Of a DNA stretch of 52,918 nt, positions 43,359 to 51,634 are shown piece after piece (within the stretch, counting starts at the first letter, position 1; each line of letters starts with the position of its first letter). Source of the stretch: Caldilineaceae bacterium bin5 (lineage in GTDB: Bacteria > Chloroflexota > Anaerolineae > Caldilineales > Caldilineaceae); assembly GCA_002238445.1 (NCBI GenBank), contig MPML01000030.1:1-52918 (forward strand), in the 5' to 3' direction. The position numbers were made by a program, and so were the translations under genes. The notes under the pieces were generated by a model. The model was not told the DNA's origin. It worked only from the letters and a program-made list of their open reading frames with translations, and did not search any database.

Positions 43359-43375
43359 TGTTTCATACGCATTAC
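43348..43375 (+). promoter_or_regulatory. Inverted repeat GTAATGCG-N12-CGCATTAC
   Basis: A perfect 8-bp inverted repeat; its left arm is the last part of repeat copy 3 and its right arm is unique flank. It lies about 27 bases before the ThuA-like start, where an operator or 5'-UTR hairpin would act. Confidence 0.45.
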
Positions 43376-43402
43376 GAATTCACGACCAAAAGGAAAGTAA
43401 GA

Positions 43403-44032
43403 ATGCGAACTCTGGTTTTTTGTGATGACAGCGCCCATCCCGCTTCGCTGACACGAGACGGGCTGGCGGCCCTTGGGCAACCCGATCTACAGTTCGACTG
43501 GGTGGAGGATCCCACGGGATGGAGCACGGATAGTTTGAACCAGTATCCTCTCGTAATCTTTTCCAAAGCCAACAACCGCTCGCGGGCGGATCATGAAGCT
43601 TGGGCCAGCGAGGAGACCGGACAGGCATTTGTCGATTATGTTGCCGGTGGCAGCGGTCTCCTAGTCCTACATTCGGGTACGGCTCTCTACGACAACTCGC
43701 CATCTCTTTGCCGCCTGATGGGAGGCATTTTCACCGGCCACCCGCCGCAATGCCCGGTAACTGTCGCGCCTCTAACCGACCATCCGCTTGCTGCCGGCAG
43801 CACGTCATTCACGCTGATGGATGAACACTATATGATGGAGATGAACGATCCAGAGGTGGATCTCTTCCTCCATACCGAATCCGAACATGGCAGTCAACCG
43901 GCCGGCTGGACCCGCACCGAAGGAAAAGGGCGAGTCTGCGTACTCACTCCCGGCCACAACCCGGAAGTCTGGCGCCACCCCTCTTTCCAGGCCTTGCTGC
44001 GTAACAGCCTGGTGTGGTGCAACCCGGCATAG
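43403..44032 (+). CDS. ThuA-like domain protein
   Basis: A 209-residue flavodoxin/class-I-glutamine-amidotransferase-like fold. RTLVFCDDSAHPASL at the N-terminus, VDYVAGGSGLLVLHSGTALYD in the nucleophile-elbow region (no Cys nucleophile), GHPPQCPVTV, and GRVCVLTPGHNPEVWRHPSFQALLRNSLVW at the C-terminus, the ThuA hallmark. ThuA proteins take part in trehalose/sucrose and 3-keto-sugar use; the reaction is not settled for most. ATG 43403 follows AAAGGAAAG. It is 12 bases before the first AKR gene and heads the operon ThuA-AKR-AKR. Confidence 0.88.
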   Translation: MRTLVFCDDSAHPASLTRDGLAALGQPDLQFDWVEDPTGWSTDSLNQYPLVIFSKANNRSRADHEAWASEETGQAFVDYVAGGSGLLVLHSGTALYDNSPSLCRLMGGIFTGHPPQCPVTVAPLTDHPLAAGSTSFTLMDEHYMMEMNDPEVDLFLHTESEHGSQPAGWTRTEGKGRVCVLTPGHNPEVWRHPSFQALLRNSLVWCNPA

Positions 44033-44044
44033 GACAGAGTGAAA

Positions 44045-45004
44045 ATGATGAGTCAAGCCGTCCCTCAGTTGCCGCGCAGGCGCCTCGGCCGCACCGAACT
44101 CGAAATACCCGTCATTCCTTTTGGCACGCTGGGATTCAGCAACAGTTTCGGTTTCGTCAGCGACGAGGATGCCCTAGCCCTGATCAAACATGCAGTGTCG
44201 TTGGGCGCCAATCACTTTGATTGCTCCCGATGCTACGGGGATTCGATGCGCAAGCTGGGCCTGGCCTTGCGCGAGATCCCGCGTCAGGATGTAATCATTA
44301 CGGGACGTCTGTGCTGTCATTCGGATGCGCCTTGGGGCGGCTATCACGGCGCAGGCGAAGCGGACTACTCAGCCGAACGCGCCGTGCGCGATGTGGAGGA
44401 CCAGCTGGAGCTTCTCGGGACCGACTACTTCGACGGCATTATGATCCACGACCCCAATCGCATCGAACCCACGTTGGCCAGTGACGGTTCCCTTGCCGGT
44501 TTGCTTCAACTCAAGGCACAAGGCCTGGTACGTAACGTTGGATACGGGATGGAACCGCACGACTTTCACTTGCAAGCAATTGCAACGGGCGACGTCGACC
44601 TGATCCTCTGTTTCAACGACTATAATCTCGTCCGGCGGACGGCCGCGGACACGATACTTCCTGCTGCTGCCGACGCCGATGTAGGCGTCTTAAATGGCTG
44701 GGCCATCCTGCGCGGCCTGTTGACCGGGGCCGACATTGACGAGGTGATTGCGCGACGACGCTACCGGAGCGACGCCGCCGCGGAGGGTGCGCGCGCTTAC
44801 TGGAACTGGTGCCGGGAGGAACAGGTCGATCTATTGCAGCTGGCAATCCAGTTCTGCTTGCGAGAAAACCGCATCCATGGTAATCCTATCGGCAGCCTGA
44901 ATGTGGAACAGTTGGAGGCCAACATTCGCGCCGCGTCAGCGCCTCTGGACGAAAGCGTTTGGACCAGATTCCAGGAAAAGTTCGGAGCCGGGGCGCGACA
45001 GTGA
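44045..45004 (+). CDS. Aldo/keto reductase-family protein 1
   Basis: A TIM-barrel NAD(P)H oxidoreductase, 319 residues. RRRLGRTELEIPVIPFGTLGF is the usual N-terminus; FDCSRCYGDS holds the catalytic Asp59 and Tyr64; MIHDPNRIEP the His. The catalytic Lys, normally in a V/A-T-K element, is not seen: the matching strand reads IITGRLC (R88). The C-terminal cofactor part keeps GNPIGSLNVEQLEANI. ATG 44045 (or 44048) follows AGGACAGAG. It is 12 bases after the ThuA-like gene and has a tandem paralogue at 45099. Confidence 0.88.
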   Translation: MMSQAVPQLPRRRLGRTELEIPVIPFGTLGFSNSFGFVSDEDALALIKHAVSLGANHFDCSRCYGDSMRKLGLALREIPRQDVIITGRLCCHSDAPWGGYHGAGEADYSAERAVRDVEDQLELLGTDYFDGIMIHDPNRIEPTLASDGSLAGLLQLKAQGLVRNVGYGMEPHDFHLQAIATGDVDLILCFNDYNLVRRTAADTILPAAADADVGVLNGWAILRGLLTGADIDEVIARRRYRSDAAAEGARAYWNWCREEQVDLLQLAIQFCLRENRIHGNPIGSLNVEQLEANIRAASAPLDESVWTRFQEKFGAGARQ

Positions 45005-45098
45005 GGTGTCAGTAGCAGTTCAGTCGTCCCACATTGCAGGTCGTGTTGCAGGAGGGTTCGAAGAAGTATACCCGTGAAGCCAACCCAGGAGGCAAGCA

Positions 45099-46055
45099 AT
45101 GACTCAAACCCCACCGCCGGTGCCACGCCGCCGGCTCGGTCGGACTGAACTTTCAGTACCCGTCATTCCCTTCGGCACGCAGGGGTTCGGCAACCATTTC
45201 GGCTTTGTCAGCGACGAGGACGCGGTTGCCCTGATCAAACATGCGGTGTCGCTGGGCGTCAATCACTTTGACTGCGCCCGTTGTTACGGGGATTCGCTGC
45301 GCAAGTTGGGTCTGGCCCTGCGCGAGATCCCGCGCGAGGATGTCATTGTCACGGGCCGTCTGTGCTGCCATTCGAATGCGTCGTGGGGAGGCTACCGGGG
45401 TGACGGCGAACCGGACTATTCGGCCGAACGCGTGATCCGGGATGTAGAGGACCAGCTGGAGATCCTGGGCACTGATTACTTCGACGGCATGCTGATCCAC
45501 GACCCGAAGCGTATCGAACCAACCCTGGCTAAAGACGGAACTCTGGCAGGTTTGCTGCAGCTGAAGGCGAAAGGACTGGTGCGAAACGCGGGATACGGGA
45601 TGCGTGAGCACCATTTCCACCAGGAGGCGATTGCGACCGGCGACGTCGATCTCATCCTGTGCTTCAATGACTACAACCTCATCCGGCAGACTGCCACCGG
45701 GACCGTTCTGCCGGCGGCGGCCGCAGCCGACGTAGGCGTAATGAACGGCTGGTCGATCCTGCGGGGGCTGCTGACCGGTGTGGATATCGACAAGGCCAGG
45801 GAGCAGGGGCGGTACAAGAACGACGAGGACGTCGACGCGGCGCGGCGTATCTGGCAGTGGTGTCGCGAGGAACAGATTGACCTCTTACAACTGGCGATCC
45901 AGTTCTGCCTTCGCGAAGATCGCATCCACGGCAACCCGATCGGCAGCTTGAACGCGGAGCAGCTGGAGGCGAATATTCGGGCGGCGGCGACGCCGGTGGA
46001 CGAAAGTGTTTGGGAGAGGTTTGAGGGGGAGTTCGGTGGCGGCGCGCAGACGTAG
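45099..46055 (+). CDS. Aldo/keto reductase-family protein 2 (tandem paralogue)
   Basis: 318 residues, most identical to protein 1 by eye, with the same FDCARCYGDS and MLIHDP motifs and the same Lys-to-Gly/Arg change (IVTGRLC). ATG 45099 follows AGGAGG, with 94 bases after the first AKR stop. Both copies are intact, so each is presumably used. Substrate unknown; keto-sugar reduction or lyase-like chemistry fits the ThuA neighbour. Confidence 0.88.
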   Translation: MTQTPPPVPRRRLGRTELSVPVIPFGTQGFGNHFGFVSDEDAVALIKHAVSLGVNHFDCARCYGDSLRKLGLALREIPREDVIVTGRLCCHSNASWGGYRGDGEPDYSAERVIRDVEDQLEILGTDYFDGMLIHDPKRIEPTLAKDGTLAGLLQLKAKGLVRNAGYGMREHHFHQEAIATGDVDLILCFNDYNLIRQTATGTVLPAAAAADVGVMNGWSILRGLLTGVDIDKAREQGRYKNDEDVDAARRIWQWCREEQIDLLQLAIQFCLREDRIHGNPIGSLNAEQLEANIRAAATPVDESVWERFEGEFGGGAQT

Positions 46056-46251
46056 GGCTGCATAGCGGGAGGAGATGCCGCCGGACGTCCCTAATCCAAA
46101 AGCACATTTTTCGCCTCTTCTGGGGCATAGAGACTGCTGCCGATTCTTCTGTAAGCAGGTACCCCGCACCTTGTTACCTGATTTCTTTATTTTGGAATTA
46201 GGGTGCGTACACGTCGCCTCCGTTTCTTGTACCCGGCCTGAAAAAAGCCGT
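46056..46251. other. Intergenic region upstream of the second CUT1 promoter
   Basis: No gene seen. A short CGGC...GCCG stem followed by GTTTG near 46234-46254 could weakly end the AKR transcript. Confidence 0.35.
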
Positions 46252-46281
46252 TTGACACGGTAATTGTCAATGTAATATTAT
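46252..46281 (+). promoter_or_regulatory. Sigma70-like promoter with overlapping inverted repeat
   Basis: TTGACA (46252), 18 bases, TATTAT (46276). The -35 box is the left arm of the inverted repeat TTGACA-N7-TGTCAA (46252-46270), placed where a repressor would block RNA polymerase. It drives the second CUT1 operon; the leader to ATG 46435 is about 145 bases. Confidence 0.65.
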
Positions 46282-46434
46282 TCCACTAACACTGCCGGCA
46301 GAAGAAGCCTTCGCGGTCCATTGATCTGTATCCACTTGATGGCCCGGCCGTTACTGCACTCTCCTATTCGGTATTCGTATTCAGCAGACGTTCACATATG
46401 CAGGCAAATCTCTTACCCAAGGAGACAAACACCC

Positions 46435-47994
46435 ATGCAGAAAAGACAGTTCAGCAGACGAGGATTCTTGTCCCTGGCAGGTGCAACCGGCGGCGCGGCG
46501 TTACTGGCGGCCTGTGCGCCCGCGGAAGTTGAAGTCGACCAGGGAACGGCAGCGGACAGTTCAGGCGAGGCGATGCCCGATGTCGACCGCGTCCCGGTGC
46601 GCGTATGGATTGGCGGCAGTTACACGCCGACAGAATGGACCAGCCGTTCTGCCGAAAATCCGATCGTCGTGAACGCGCCGCGCATCCTCGCAGAGCGCTA
46701 TCACGAGGAGAACCCCGGCACAGAGATCGTGTACGAAGAGGGCCCTGGCGGCGAGGACTATTTCGCCTGGTTGACCGCCGGAGCGACGGCAGGCACGGCG
46801 CCCAACCTGGTGCGGAGCACGCACAATTTCGCGGTGCAGAACGGTTGGGCCGTACCGATGGACGACTACCTGGCCCAGCCCAACCGCTACGCGCCGGACT
46901 ATGACTCCTGGAAGGACATCTTCTATCCTGCCTTTATGAACTCGCTGATTCAGCCGGATGGCAAAATCTATTGCGCACCAATCGACAACATCTGGCCCAA
47001 TGTCGAGGTCGGCCTGGCTTACAACAAGGAAACGCTCGACAGCATGGGCCTGGAGCCGCCAGCGACGTGGAGCGCACAGATGGAAGTGTCCAAGGCGCTG
47101 AAAGAAGCTGGCGACGGACTGGCGCCCTGGCAGGTCGAGCAGGGGACCGGCAACCTGTGGCCTCTGGCACTGCAGATCCTGCCCTCGATGATGCAACCGG
47201 TCTGTCCGGATATGGACCTCAACGGTGACAAATTTGTTGGCGTAGATGAGGCGCTCCCCGCCTACCGCGCCGGCATCATCGGACCGAATACGCCGATTTA
47301 CAAGCGCGCTTTTGAGGAAATGTACGAGCTGGCAACCTACTGGATCGACGGCTTCAACACGGTCGACATCGACCTGCTTTGGCGAGAGGGAAATGTGGGA
47401 CTGCGTTATTCGGGGTCTTGGGAGTTTTCCCGCATGGCCAATGACCCCAATATAACTTTCGAGAGAGGCTTCCTGCCGCCGCCGCTCCCCAACAGCAGTG
47501 AAATTCCAGCGACGGACAGCACGCCCGGCGCCACCGATCCGCCGCGCACGACTGCCGGTGACGGAACGGTGCCCGGCGATCTGCTGACCGCCATTCAGGG
47601 ATCAGAGTATGTCACGATGGCATCCTCGACTGAAAAGGACGCCAATCTGGAACAGACGGTTGATTTCTGGATGTTCCTTACCGAACCGCAGAACAACTCA
47701 TTCCTCGTCAATGAGAATCAGGCTCGCATTTCTTCGGCCATGGACGGGACGCTCGGATCGATTTGGCAGGAGATTGCCACTTTTGAATTGCCTCTCTATG
47801 AATATGCCATCGCCTGGTGGGGACAGGGCTGGTATTGGGACAATGACAACTTCATGCGATGGCGTCCTGTCTTCATCGAATGGATTACAGGCCAGATCGA
47901 TGAAGCGACCTTTTATGAGCGGCAGGAGGAGGAATTTGCCGCAGGCGCGCAGCGCTATGAGGAAATTCTGGAAGAGCAGACGGACGACAGCTAG
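46435..47994 (+). CDS. CUT1-type solute-binding lipoprotein C
   Basis: Extracellular solute-binding protein, 519 residues. Tat-type lipoprotein signal: FSRRGFLSLAG, hydrophobic stretch, LLAAC with Cys27, then an acidic linker. The mature part has family-1 features (ILAERYHEENPGTEIVYEEG; VEVGLAYNKETLDSMGLEPP). ATG 46435 follows AAGGAG with 11-base spacing; the longer frame from 46321 is not signal-like. It is larger than binding proteins A and B and not a close copy. The permeases are at 48537 and 49591; a hairpin after its stop may keep this protein in excess over them. Confidence 0.9.
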   Translation: MQKRQFSRRGFLSLAGATGGAALLAACAPAEVEVDQGTAADSSGEAMPDVDRVPVRVWIGGSYTPTEWTSRSAENPIVVNAPRILAERYHEENPGTEIVYEEGPGGEDYFAWLTAGATAGTAPNLVRSTHNFAVQNGWAVPMDDYLAQPNRYAPDYDSWKDIFYPAFMNSLIQPDGKIYCAPIDNIWPNVEVGLAYNKETLDSMGLEPPATWSAQMEVSKALKEAGDGLAPWQVEQGTGNLWPLALQILPSMMQPVCPDMDLNGDKFVGVDEALPAYRAGIIGPNTPIYKRAFEEMYELATYWIDGFNTVDIDLLWREGNVGLRYSGSWEFSRMANDPNITFERGFLPPPLPNSSEIPATDSTPGATDPPRTTAGDGTVPGDLLTAIQGSEYVTMASSTEKDANLEQTVDFWMFLTEPQNNSFLVNENQARISSAMDGTLGSIWQEIATFELPLYEYAIAWWGQGWYWDNDNFMRWRPVFIEWITGQIDEATFYERQEEEFAAGAQRYEEILEEQTDDS

Positions 47995-48012
47995 GAATTC
48001 GCTTGAACCGGT

Positions 48013-48046
48013 GGTCGGTGCTCTGGTCCGGCATCGGCCACCGACC
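48013..48046 (+). other. Intercistronic hairpin after binding protein C
   Basis: GGTCGGTG pairs exactly with CACCGACC across an 18-base GC-rich loop, 19 bases after the stop. No U-tract follows, so partial attenuation or 3'-end protection is more likely than full termination. Confidence 0.45.
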
Positions 48047-48084
48047 TCGGACTACTGGTCGCAAATTACAGGTTTTTGCCGACA

Positions 48085-48519
48085 ATGGGAAAAGGACGGC
48101 TGCTCGCATTCGCCGTAATTGGATTGCTGCTGGCGGCTATTGCGGTTGACTATGTGCAAGCGCAGGCGCGCCTGCCAAACATCTCGATCTCCGGAGAGTT
48201 TGACCAGCCTAAGGTCATCGCCGACGGCGAGAGCTCGATCATTCTTACTGTGCGCGTGACTGAGAATGGTAAGCCGCGCGGTAACGCGCTGCTGCAGGCC
48301 TGGCTTGAATCAGGGGGCGGCCTCTTCATCCCCGAGTGGAACTATACCGACGAAGAGGGTTACGCTGAGTATACATACACGCCGAACGCGGCCGGCCCCT
48401 ATGATCTCCAGGAGGATACGATCGCGCATGTGATCGATATCAACATCGGACGACTGTTCGAAGTTGACAAGCATTACCGCATTCAGATTCCAATTGAAGC
48501 ACCATTAACCACGGAATAG
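48085..48519 (+). CDS. Small exported Ig-like (Big_1/invasin-type) domain protein
   Basis: 144 residues. The N-terminus is a signal peptide or anchor (GRLLAFAVIGLLLAAIAVDYV, cut near AQA). The rest is a single beta-sandwich with the bacterial Ig-like pattern: DGESSIILTVRVTENGKPRGN, then TDEEGYAEYTYTPNAAGPYD. ATG 48085 lacks a strong ribosome site; a TTG three codons upstream is possible. It lies between binding protein C and its permeases, 18 bases before the first permease, so it is part of the transporter operon. An accessory role at the outer face of the membrane is inferred only from position. Confidence 0.75.
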   Translation: MGKGRLLAFAVIGLLLAAIAVDYVQAQARLPNISISGEFDQPKVIADGESSIILTVRVTENGKPRGNALLQAWLESGGGLFIPEWNYTDEEGYAEYTYTPNAAGPYDLQEDTIAHVIDINIGRLFEVDKHYRIQIPIEAPLTTE

Positions 48520-48536
48520 GGATAAGGAACAGCTGC

Positions 48537-49514
48537 ATGAGCAGTGCGCAGTCAACGCAGACAGATTCGGCGGCGGGCGGCCGCGGCCTTTGGACGAGTC
48601 GGACTGGCGATTCGGGGCTTAGTTGGAGGGCGTTTCGCCGCTCCTGGCAGGCCTACGCGCTGCTCAGCCCCATCTTCATACTACTTAGCATATTCGTCTA
48701 CTATCCCCCTGTCCTGGGCCTCATTCGCGCCTTTTTCCGCTGGCGTCCGGGCGTACCTGCTACGTTCGTTGGCCTCGACAACTTCATCACATATTTCACG
48801 TACGCTGAGACTCCACATGAACTGGTCAATATCGTCAAGCTGCTGATTTTTGGCCTCTTTGCCGGCATTGTCATGCCGTTCATCATGGCCGAGCTAATCT
48901 TTTTTGTGCGCTCAGCGGCCTTGAAGGAACTATACCGTCTTCTGGTCATCATCCCCATGCTTGTCCCGGGTATCGTAACGGTACTACTCTGGCAGAAGCT
49001 TTACGATCCTTACCTCGGGCCCATCAATGACATGCTGCGGGCAATGGGCCTAGAGTATTTGGCACTGAACTGGCTGGGGGAACACCGGGTCGCGATCTAT
49101 GCGATCATGTTTGTCGGGTTCCCGTGGGTGTGGGGGGTGGGCACGCTGATCTACCTGGGCGGGCTGGGTCAGATTTCCGAATCGGTGTATGAGGCCGCGG
49201 CATTGGACGGCTGCACCGGCATGGGCCGGGTGCTGCGCATTGACATTCCATTAGTGCTGGGCCAGGTACGGCTGCTGGCGATCCTGGCGATAATCAACGC
49301 TATCACCGCGTTTCAGAACATTCTTGTTCTCACCGACGGGGGACCGGGGTTCTCGACGATGGTGCCGGGGCTGACGATGTTTCATTCGGCCTTCCGCGCC
49401 CAGAAGTTCGGCTACTCGTCGGCAATTGGCCTCCTGCTGTTCATCATTGCCATGTCGGGAACGCTGATAATCAACCGGGGCATCCGGCCCGCGAACGAAG
49501 AGCTAAGGCAGTAA
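48537..49514 (+). CDS. CUT1 sugar ABC transporter permease, MalF/UgpA type (second system)
   Basis: Inner-membrane permease, 325 residues, with a ~35-residue polar N-terminus before the first helix (YALLSPIFILLSIFVYYPPVLG). EAA loop SESVYEAAALDGCTGMGRVLR. ATG 48537 follows AAGGAACAG. It pairs with the permease at 49591, 77 bases downstream. No ATPase in the operon. Confidence 0.92.
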   Translation: MSSAQSTQTDSAAGGRGLWTSRTGDSGLSWRAFRRSWQAYALLSPIFILLSIFVYYPPVLGLIRAFFRWRPGVPATFVGLDNFITYFTYAETPHELVNIVKLLIFGLFAGIVMPFIMAELIFFVRSAALKELYRLLVIIPMLVPGIVTVLLWQKLYDPYLGPINDMLRAMGLEYLALNWLGEHRVAIYAIMFVGFPWVWGVGTLIYLGGLGQISESVYEAAALDGCTGMGRVLRIDIPLVLGQVRLLAILAIINAITAFQNILVLTDGGPGFSTMVPGLTMFHSAFRAQKFGYSSAIGLLLFIIAMSGTLIINRGIRPANEELRQ

Positions 49515-49590
49515 AGCGTTGCCGGGGTGGCGCTGAATTGCGCACGGGGCAGCGAAGCGACAACTGGCAGCATATTCGCAGGAAACAAAC

Positions 49591-50457
49591 ATGACGACCG
49601 AACTACAGAGGAGCCCGAACCGCCGACCGCTGCAGATGTCCCAATTGGGCCTGCATATTTTGATCGCCTTCCTGCTGCTCCTCTCGTTAGTTCCGACTGT
49701 TATCATGATCAACCTGTCGTTCAAGAACGGGCTGCAGTACCGTTGGGACCGTTGGAATGTGAGTCTGCCACTACGCGGCTCGAATTATTTGTCTGCCTGG
49801 GATGTGATCGACGCGTACATGTTCAATACTGTGCTTGTGGCCGTGGTCGGCCTACTGGGTGTGCTGATTCTCTCGCTGATCGGCGGCTATGTTTTCGCGC
49901 GCATGCGTTTTCCACTACGTGAGCCGCTTTACTACGCCATTATCGCTCTGCTGATGGTGCCGTGGGTGCTCTCTTTCATCCCCGCTTACATGCTCTATAA
50001 CAATCTCGGCCTGCTCAATACACGCTGGGCCTTGATTATCCCCAACATTGCAGGCGGCCCTATTTTCGGCATCTTTCTGATGCGGGCATTCATAACCGGC
50101 ATACCGGAGGAGCTTTACGAGTCGGCCCGTTGCGACGGCGCGGGTGCGTGGTCACTCATCTGGAGCATTACGTTTCCTCTGAGCCTTCCGGGCCTCGCCA
50201 CCCTCTCGGTGCTCAATTTTGTCGCCGAGTGGAACTCCTTCCTGTGGCCGCTGGTGACGATCAGCGACATGAGCAAACAGGTGATTTCGGTCGGCCTTTT
50301 CCGCCTTTCGCGAACGACAAATGACAGCGTCGATTTCGGATCGGGCGGCCCTCTTTTCGCCGGCTATGTGCTGGCTTCGATACCCCTTGTCATACTCTTT
50401 GTCGTTCTCGGCAAGTTCTACGTCGAGGGGCTGGTTGAATCCGGCATCAAGATGTAG
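49591..50457 (+). CDS. CUT1 sugar ABC transporter permease, MalG/UgpE type (second system)
   Basis: Inner-membrane permease, 288 residues. First helix GLHILIAFLLLLSLVPTVIM; EAA loop PEELYESARCDGAGAWSLI; C-terminus LGKFYVEGLVESGIKM, as expected for CUT1. ATG 49591 follows AGGAAACAAAC. The stop is 16 bases before PhyH protein 4, so that oxygenase is in the same operon. Confidence 0.92.
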   Translation: MTTELQRSPNRRPLQMSQLGLHILIAFLLLLSLVPTVIMINLSFKNGLQYRWDRWNVSLPLRGSNYLSAWDVIDAYMFNTVLVAVVGLLGVLILSLIGGYVFARMRFPLREPLYYAIIALLMVPWVLSFIPAYMLYNNLGLLNTRWALIIPNIAGGPIFGIFLMRAFITGIPEELYESARCDGAGAWSLIWSITFPLSLPGLATLSVLNFVAEWNSFLWPLVTISDMSKQVISVGLFRLSRTTNDSVDFGSGGPLFAGYVLASIPLVILFVVLGKFYVEGLVESGIKM

Positions 50458-50472
50458 GGCGCGGACATAGGT

Positions 50473-51423
50473 ATGTTCACACAAGGTGAGATCGACCAGT
50501 TTCATCGCGACGGATTTATCGTGGCGAAGAGGGTGATTCGGGGCGAGGAACTGGCCGCGCTGCGCGAGGCGGCGGACCGGGTGATGGAGGAGGGAATCGC
50601 GGGTATCGATGAAGAGGGGCACCGCTACCGGCCGCACCCGGACGGCTCGCGTACCTACTTTCGCAGCGAGTTCATGTGGGACCGGGACCCGGTCTTTCAG
50701 GCGGTGACGGCCAATCCGTCGTTGCTGGCCCATTACGGTCAGCTGAAGGGCCATCCGTTCATGCCGATAGTCGATTCTTTCGTGTGCAAGATTCCGGAAG
50801 GCGATGTACCGGTCCACTGGCACCAAGACCCGCCGTTCGGCGACCCCGAATGGCCGGATACACACCCGATCCCCAACATCGATGCCGACATTTATCTGGA
50901 TCATTCCACGATCGAGAACGGCTGCGTGTGGGCGATTCCGGGGCACCACCTGGTCGGACATGTTGAGGTGGAGAACTACTCGGAGGGCGCTCTTTTCGAG
51001 GAACTTGGCGCGGTGCCGATTGAGCTGGGCCCGGGCGATGTAAGCTTTCATTGCCTTTCGGCGCCGCATGGCTCTGCCGGCAACCGCACTCCCGATCTTC
51101 GGCGCACTTTCTACGTACATTACATGAACCGTGAGGTCCAGGAACAGAGCTACGGCCACCTTGGCTACGTCCAGGCGTTGGACAAGGAACGGGGTCTGTT
51201 CGACGACCGCGCTTTGGCGGCAGCCCAGAAGATGATCGATGCGCGTCAGGTGCTGGGCTTTGGCGGTCTCGAAGGCAGCGATGTGCGCCTGATGGAAGAA
51301 GGGTTCGAATTCACGGGCGAGCCGAGGACGCCGCCCAGACATTGGGGCCCGTTAATCGCTGCGATGTCCGAGGACGAAATCAGGCGCAAAAAAAGCCTGA
51401 CTTTTTTGACACCGGCAGCTTAG
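50473..51423 (+). CDS. Phytanoyl-CoA dioxygenase (PhyH)-family protein 4
   Basis: Fe(II)/2-oxoglutarate oxygenase, 316 residues. Iron motif VHWHQDPP (H117, D119), distal His in LSAPHGSAGN, Arg in DLRRTFYVHY; hallmark DIYLDHSTIENGCVWAIPGHH. It begins MFTQGEIDQFHRDGFIVAKR, the standard PhyH opening. It is the gene directly after the second MalG, so its substrate is probably the imported compound or a derivative. A tandem paralogue follows. Confidence 0.9.
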   Translation: MFTQGEIDQFHRDGFIVAKRVIRGEELAALREAADRVMEEGIAGIDEEGHRYRPHPDGSRTYFRSEFMWDRDPVFQAVTANPSLLAHYGQLKGHPFMPIVDSFVCKIPEGDVPVHWHQDPPFGDPEWPDTHPIPNIDADIYLDHSTIENGCVWAIPGHHLVGHVEVENYSEGALFEELGAVPIELGPGDVSFHCLSAPHGSAGNRTPDLRRTFYVHYMNREVQEQSYGHLGYVQALDKERGLFDDRALAAAQKMIDARQVLGFGGLEGSDVRLMEEGFEFTGEPRTPPRHWGPLIAAMSEDEIRRKKSLTFLTPAA

Positions 51424-51476
51424 CCTGCGCCATCCTTCCAAGCAGTTCCTTCTGGCCAACACGGCCCCGTGTTTCG

Positions 51477-51508
51477 CTCCGAAGTCTCGCAGACTTCAGG
51501 GAGTTTCT
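51477..51508 (+). terminator. Hairpin with short T-rich tail after PhyH 4
   Basis: GAAGTCT-CGC-AGACTTC is a perfect 7-bp stem, extended by CTCC/GGAG across a 2-base bulge, followed by TTTCTCG. It would end the second CUT1 operon before the tandem PhyH copy. Confidence 0.55.
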
Positions 51509-51634
51509 CGTAGTGCGACCCCTCCGCAATTCTGCAGGAACCTAGAGGAAGACCTTCCGCGCACGGGCATTGGTCCCGAGTCAAGGCAACGCCAAGGAAA
51601 CAACGTGATGCATTCTTGAAAGGAAGGTAGGGGC

